From Deinococcus seoulensis (GTDB lineage: Bacteria; Deinococcota; Deinococci; Deinococcales; Deinococcaceae), in assembly GCF_014648115.1 (NCBI RefSeq), contig NZ_BMQM01000044.1:1-25869 (forward strand): DNA of 25,869 nt, written 5' to 3'. The translations under genes and the position numbers were made by a program. Numbering within the stretch: the first letter of the stretch is position 1; the number at the start of each line of letters is the position of its first letter. Shown here piece after piece: positions 22,660 through 25,869 of the stretch. The notes beneath the pieces were generated by a model. The model ran no database searches and was not told the DNA's origin. It saw only the letters and a program-made list of their open reading frames with translations.

Positions 22660-23709
22660 TTACCGGAGTTTCAGCTGCCACTCCGTGAAGGTGCTGTACG
22701 GCGTGAAGCCGAGTGCCACGTTGATGCCCAGCATGGGGGCGTTCTCTTGCGCGTTGTGGGTCTGCACGGCCCGCGCGCCGGGGCAGTGGGCGCGTGCGTG
22801 TTCCAGCATGGCGGCTTTGAGCCATTTGCCGAGGCCCTGTCCGCGTGCTTCGGGGCGGACGGCGGTTGCGCCCTGGTAGAGCAGCGCGGCGCGGTCGGGG
22901 TGCCAGAAGACTTCGCTGTAGCCGTCGATCTGTCCGGTGCGGGTGTCTTCGGTGGCCATCAGGTAGCGCGTTTCGCCTGCTTCGTGGGTCATGGTGTCCC
23001 AGGCGCGGATCATGTCGGGTGTGATGGTCCAGTCGTCCTGTTCCAGTTCGCCTCTGGGGGCGGTGTTCATGACCATCATCATGTCGGCCATGCGGGTCAG
23101 GTACTCGTCGGGGATGGTCGTCCAGGTGTGCAGGCGGTGGGGGTCGTGGTCTGGGCGGGTTTGCCAGCGGGTCAGCAGGTCGGGGTCGAGGTCTGCGAGG
23201 GTGACGCGGCTCTGGCGCATGGGGAGGGCGGGTGTGGCGCCCAGGTTGCGTGCGAAGGCTTCGGCGGCGGGGTTGCGGCTGCTTGTGCCGAAGGTGATGG
23301 TCGTGTGGCCGTGTGTCAGGGCGGCGGCGTGTAGTGCGTTCCACAGGGCGCGGCCGGTTCCGGCGCGGCGGTGTTGGGGGTGCACGGTGATGCGGGCGTG
23401 GCCCAGGTGGGTGTTCTGTTCGGTGTCGAATCCCAGTCGGGCGTAGCCGATGGCGGCAGTGCCGTCCCATACGGCGAAGGTCACGTTGCGTTCGGTGGGC
23501 AGCAGGTGTGACAGGGCCTGCGCTTCCTGCGCCGGGATCAGGGGCGGGTCCTCGGGGTAGGAGTGGGCGAAACTGTCGGCCATGAGGTGCCCGATTGCAA
23601 GCCGCTGTGCGGGCGTGGCGGTCGCCACGTCGAGGGGCTGCACGCTGGGCGGCGTGACCGGCGGGGCGGGGGAGGGCTGCTCCGTTGTCTGGGCGGTGGT
23701 CGGGGTCAT
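22660..23709 (-). CDS. tandem GNAT-fold acetyltransferase
   Basis: A 349-residue protein with two GNAT modules. Module 1 (about 25-185) has [20 protein letters not shown], the acetyl-CoA pyrophosphate-binding loop with R-x-x-G-x-G/A. Module 2 (about 195-349) has [26 protein letters not shown] with RGQGLG, and [20 protein letters not shown], the common C-terminal strand. Residues 1-24 are a Thr/Pro-rich disordered lead. Two-module GNATs of this type include mycothiol- and aminoglycoside-related enzymes, but the substrate is not recognisable here. The start is ATG 23709 with AGGAGG 11 nt upstream. It stands alone, convergent with the MFS gene. Confidence 0.9.
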   Translation of the reverse strand: MTPTTAQTTEQPSPAPPVTPPSVQPLDVATATPAQRLAIGHLMADSFAHSYPEDPPLIPAQEAQALSHLLPTERNVTFAVWDGTAAIGYARLGFDTEQNTHLGHARITVHPQHRRAGTGRALWNALHAAALTHGHTTITFGTSSRNPAAEAFARNLGATPALPMRQSRVTLADLDPDLLTRWQTRPDHDPHRLHTWTTIPDEYLTRMADMMMVMNTAPRGELEQDDWTITPDMIRAWDTMTHEAGETRYLMATEDTRTGQIDGYSEVFWHPDRAALLYQGATAVRPEARGQGLGKWLKAAMLEHARAHCPGARAVQTHNAQENAPMLGINVALGFTPYSTFTEWQLKLR

Positions 23710-23794
23710 GCTTTCAGTGTCCTCCTGGCGGGTCAGGGGTGAATGCGCCAGATGGCTCAGCGTGCCGTAGGCCGGGTGCGGCTGGCAGGGGCGT

Positions 23795-23800
23795 TACCCT
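23795..23800 (+). promoter_or_regulatory. -10 box of the DUF99 gene (TACCCT)
   Basis: TACCCT ends 6 nt before the GTG at 23807 with no real SD, supporting a leaderless GTG start. Confidence 0.5.
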
Positions 23801-23806
23801 GGGGGC

Positions 23807-24361
23807 GTGTTCGCTCACGCCATCGGGTTCGACGACGCTCCGTTCGCGCATGGCTGGCGGGGTGATGTGCCGGTCATCGGGACGGTGTATGCGCGCACGA
23901 CCCTGCATGGCGTGGTCAGTGGGCGGGTGCGGCGCGACGGGCGGAACAGCACGGCCGAGCTGGCGCGGCTGGTGAACCGTTCGCCGGAGCACCTGCAGTT
24001 GATCCTGCTTCAGGGGATCGCGCTGGCAGGCTTCAACGTGGTCGATCTTCACGCGCTGCACGCGCAGACGGGGCTGCCGGTGCTGGTTGTGGCGCGGCGT
24101 GCGCCGGACCTACCCCGCATCCGTGAGGCGCTGCTGACGCGCGTGCCCGGCGGGGCGCGCAAGTGGGCGCTGATCGAGGCGGCCGGGCCGATGGAGCCGT
24201 GCGGGCCGGTGTTCGTGCAGCGTGCGGGCCTCTCGCATTCGCAGGCGCTTCAGGCGTTGCGGACGTTCACGGTCACCGGGAACGTGCCCGAACCGCTGCG
24301 GGCCGCGCACCTGATCGCGGGCGGCGTCACGCGCGGGCACAGCGCCGGGCAGCGCGCCTGA
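23807..24361 (+). CDS. DUF99 family protein
   Basis: A 184-residue protein. The family features are AIGFDDAPF near the N-terminus, VIGTVYARTTLHGVVSGRVRRDGRNST (23-49), ILLQGIALAGFNVVDLHAL (66-84) and GLPVLVVARRAPDLPRIREALL (88-109). DUF99 proteins have an RNase H-like/endonuclease V-related fold and no established function. The conserved acidic residues at the start (FDDAPF) and in NVVD are kept. The start is GTG 23807, 6 nt after TACCCT (leaderless). The C-terminus ends in a basic Gly/Ser tail (THGHSAGQRA-like). It is divergent from the acetyltransferase gene and likely monocistronic. Confidence 0.88.
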   Translation: MFAHAIGFDDAPFAHGWRGDVPVIGTVYARTTLHGVVSGRVRRDGRNSTAELARLVNRSPEHLQLILLQGIALAGFNVVDLHALHAQTGLPVLVVARRAPDLPRIREALLTRVPGGARKWALIEAAGPMEPCGPVFVQRAGLSHSQALQALRTFTVTGNVPEPLRAAHLIAGGVTRGHSAGQRA

Positions 24362-24469
24362 CCCGGCCGCTGCCTGTTGACACGCTCCACCTTTACAGTC
24401 TCCTGAATTCTGAACGCTTCCGTCAGGTGCGGTCAGCCGTCCGTCACGCGGGCGCGGCACACTGCCGGT
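24362..24469 (+). promoter_or_regulatory. upstream region of the DUF4384/PEGA gene
   Basis: TTGACA at 24377-24382 is a perfect -35 hexamer, but the best -10-like box (TACAGT, 24394-24399) is only 11 nt away, too close for a standard promoter. CACACT lies 6 nt before the ATG at 24470 and may be a weak -10 for a leaderless start. The promoter is therefore unresolved. Confidence 0.3.
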
Positions 24470-25564
24470 ATGAAAAGCACCCTGACCGCCCTGCTGGCCC
24501 TCGGTACCGTCGCCCAGATCAGCACTGCCTCTGCCGCCCCGAAGATCAGCGCGCAGAGCATCATCGTGAACCCCACGCAGCCTGACCTGAACGTCAGCGT
24601 CCGCATCAACAAGGACAGCACGGGCGCGCAGAACCCCGCGTACCGCGTGGACGAGAAGATCAGCATCAGCGCCACCGCGAACCGTGACGCGTACGTGTAC
24701 CTGTTCAACGTGAACCCGGACGGCAGCGTGGATCAGATCCTGCCCAACCGCCTGAGCGGCGCGAACTTCGTGAAGGCGAACACCACCACGACCTTCCCGG
24801 CCGCCGACGCGAACTTCACGTACACGGTCGCGGGTCCCATCGGTCAGAACAAGGTGCTGGCCCTGGCGAGCCTGACGCCGCTGAACCTGGACCAGATCAG
24901 CTCGTTCAAGACCGCGCAGGACCAGTTCGCGACCGTCACTGCCAGAGGCCAGGACGGGCTGGCGCAGGCGCTGAGCATCGTGGTGACGCCGCTGCCGCAG
25001 AACAGCTGGGTGACGGACACGGCGTTCTACACGGTGGCCGCGCAGAACCCGGTGAGCACCGGCAGCCTGTTCGTCGGCACGAACGTCTCGGGCGCAACCG
25101 TGATCGCCAACGGGCAGACGCTGGGCGGCGCGAACGTCACGTACAGCAACCTGCGCGCCGGGACGCTTCCCATCCGCGTGCGGGTTCCCGGTTACAGCGA
25201 TTACACGACCACCGTGACCATCCGCCCCGGCGCGACCACCAACGTGAACGTCGAGTTCGCGCAGCCGCTCGCCGTGACCCCCGCGCCCGCCCCGGTCAGC
25301 AGCACCCCCGTCCTGGACTTCATCGGCGGTCTGCTCGGCGCGATCGCCAACACCCAGATGCAGGACCCCGCCCGCAGCGCCTACGACCGCAAGGTCAGCG
25401 ACCTGCAGGGCCAGGGGTACGCCCTTCAGCAGTCCCGTCAGACGAACACCGGTTTCGTGGGCACGCTCGTCAAGGGCGGCAGCACCGTCACCGTGACCGT
25501 GGACCGTGGCAACAACCGCACCGTCCGCGTGAACGTCAGCGAGACCACCACCTACCGCTACTGA
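24470..25564 (+). CDS. secreted DUF4384 and PEGA domain protein
   Basis: A 364-residue exported protein. The signal peptide is about residues 1-23 (ending STASAA). A DUF4384 domain follows (about 40-150): [20 protein letters not shown] and [12 protein letters not shown] are its characteristic strands. A PEGA-like surface beta-sandwich covers about 197-264 ([19 protein letters not shown], then [19 protein letters not shown]). A Pro/Ala linker leads to a C-terminal region (about 300-364) with [13 protein letters not shown] and a [19 protein letters not shown] hairpin. Such proteins are usually cell-envelope components in Deinococcus. No catalytic motif is seen. No SD precedes the ATG. The stop is followed directly by repeat copy F. 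Confidence 0.86.
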   Translation: MKSTLTALLALGTVAQISTASAAPKISAQSIIVNPTQPDLNVSVRINKDSTGAQNPAYRVDEKISISATANRDAYVYLFNVNPDGSVDQILPNRLSGANFVKANTTTTFPAADANFTYTVAGPIGQNKVLALASLTPLNLDQISSFKTAQDQFATVTARGQDGLAQALSIVVTPLPQNSWVTDTAFYTVAAQNPVSTGSLFVGTNVSGATVIANGQTLGGANVTYSNLRAGTLPIRVRVPGYSDYTTTVTIRPGATTNVNVEFAQPLAVTPAPAPVSSTPVLDFIGGLLGAIANTQMQDPARSAYDRKVSDLQGQGYALQQSRQTNTGFVGTLVKGGSTVTVTVDRGNNRTVRVNVSETTTYRY

Positions 25565-25805
25565 TCATACGGACTCGGGTTGAATGGCTTATAAAGCCGT
25601 TCAATCCGAGCGGAGCGAGTAGGAGCAAAACGGGTTCCGGACGTGGAGTTAAGTACACTGCGTTTATCTTTTAGATAAACCGCGCGGAGCGCGTAGCAGA
25701 GGAAGTACGTTGAAGCGGGAATGGAGAGGTTCCGGCGCCTTCCCGGAATCTCGCAATGTTAGCTTCGACGTACTTAACAGATCGGTGGTGTTCCGATCTG
25801 TTAAC
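25565..25805 (-). repeat. interrupted, 3'-truncated copy (F) of the TACGG structured repeat
   Basis: In reverse orientation to copies C-E. TCATACGG starts right after the TGA of the DUF4384 gene. Hairpin 2 is nearly perfect (CTCGGGTTGAATGGCTT / AAGCCGTTCAATCCGAG). The element is broken after GGAGTTAA by 121 bp and resumes at CAGATCGG, giving hairpin 1 (CAGATCGG...CCGATCTG). The final terminal segment is missing after 25805. Confidence 0.88.
25653..25773. mobile_element. 121-bp insertion inside the repeat, flanked by TTAA
   Basis: TTAA occurs on both sides (25649-25652 and 25774-25777) where intact copy E has it once, so it looks like a target-site duplication. The ends give TTAAGTAC and GTACTTAA. 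Inside are a perfect 8-bp palindrome (GTTTATCT/AGATAAAC, about 25662-25680) and 14-bp inverted arms AAGTACGTTGAAGC (25703-25716) and GCTTCGACGTACTT (25762-25775), matching at 13 of 14. It is too short to encode a transposase. Confidence 0.65.
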
Positions 25806-25836
25806 CAAGAGTTTCCACTTCACTGCCGATGACGTG

Positions 25837-25869
25837 TCACGCGGCCTCAAACAGGGGTCCATCCTGCTC
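25837..25869 (-). CDS. possible 3' end of a gene continuing beyond the window
   Basis: On the minus strand the frame ends EQDGPLFEAA followed by TGA at 25839-25837, which reads like a protein C-terminus. Only ten codons are visible, so identity is unknown and the call is tentative. Confidence 0.25.
   Translation of the reverse strand, partial: EQDGPLFEAA

Noticed and set aside
24377..24399. TTGACA plus TACAGT as a standard promoter for the DUF4384 gene
   Set aside because: The spacer is only 11 nt, well below the usual 16-18.
25671..25862. 63-residue minus-strand frame near the window end
   Set aside because: It spans the repeat and its insertion, so it is probably translated repeat DNA.

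Overview
The window looks like chromosomal DNA from a Deinococcus-type bacterium. This is inferred from very high GC, Deinococcus-like gene content (nicotinamide-based NAD salvage, CHASE3 histidine kinase with an Rcp1-type regulator, SgrR/MFS pair), and at least ten genes whose start codon lies only 5-9 nt after a TANNNT -10 box with no ribosome-binding site, the arrangement of leaderless transcripts common in that genus. No tRNA, rRNA, CRISPR array or intact transposase was found.

Region 1 (about 1-7.9 kb, all minus strand) is an NAD+ salvage island. Reading from right to left it holds an ADP-ribosylglycohydrolase, a nicotinamide phosphoribosyltransferase (nadV/NAMPT), a HigB-HigA toxin-antitoxin pair, two translationally coupled genes of unknown function, the nicotinamide riboside transporter pnuC, a NadR-like NMN adenylyltransferase/ribosylnicotinamide kinase, a SAM methyltransferase and a TM2-domain membrane protein. 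Nicotinamide would be converted by NadV to NMN, and nicotinamide riboside would enter through PnuC and be phosphorylated by NadR; both routes meet at the NadR adenylyltransferase. The ADP-ribosylglycohydrolase would remove ADP-ribose from targets. The toxin-antitoxin pair sits inside this island with its own palindromic operator, and its two followers overlap it like one cassette.

Region 2 (8-15.8 kb) holds a lipoprotein with a G8 domain and parallel beta-helix (CEMIP/TMEM2-like), a 12-repeat leucine-rich-repeat protein, a 2,4-dienoyl-CoA reductase plus dienoyl-CoA isomerase pair for unsaturated fatty acid oxidation, and a membrane histidine kinase overlapping its response regulator.

Region 3 (15.9-22.1 kb) holds a glycine-rich stress-type protein, pyridoxal kinase, a Ppx/GppA phosphatase, and an SgrR-like regulator divergent from an MFS exporter. 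Region 4 (22.1-25.9 kb) has a 558-bp gene-free stretch made of two inverted copies of a G-quadruplex-bearing element, then a double GNAT acetyltransferase, a DUF99 protein and a secreted DUF4384/PEGA protein.

Six copies or fragments of one 50-160 bp structured repeat (ends TACGGAYTCCG) are scattered through the window. Three lie at or overlap stop codons, a fourth ends next to one, and one is split by an insertion flanked by TTAA. Their internal hairpin is preserved by compensatory changes between copies.
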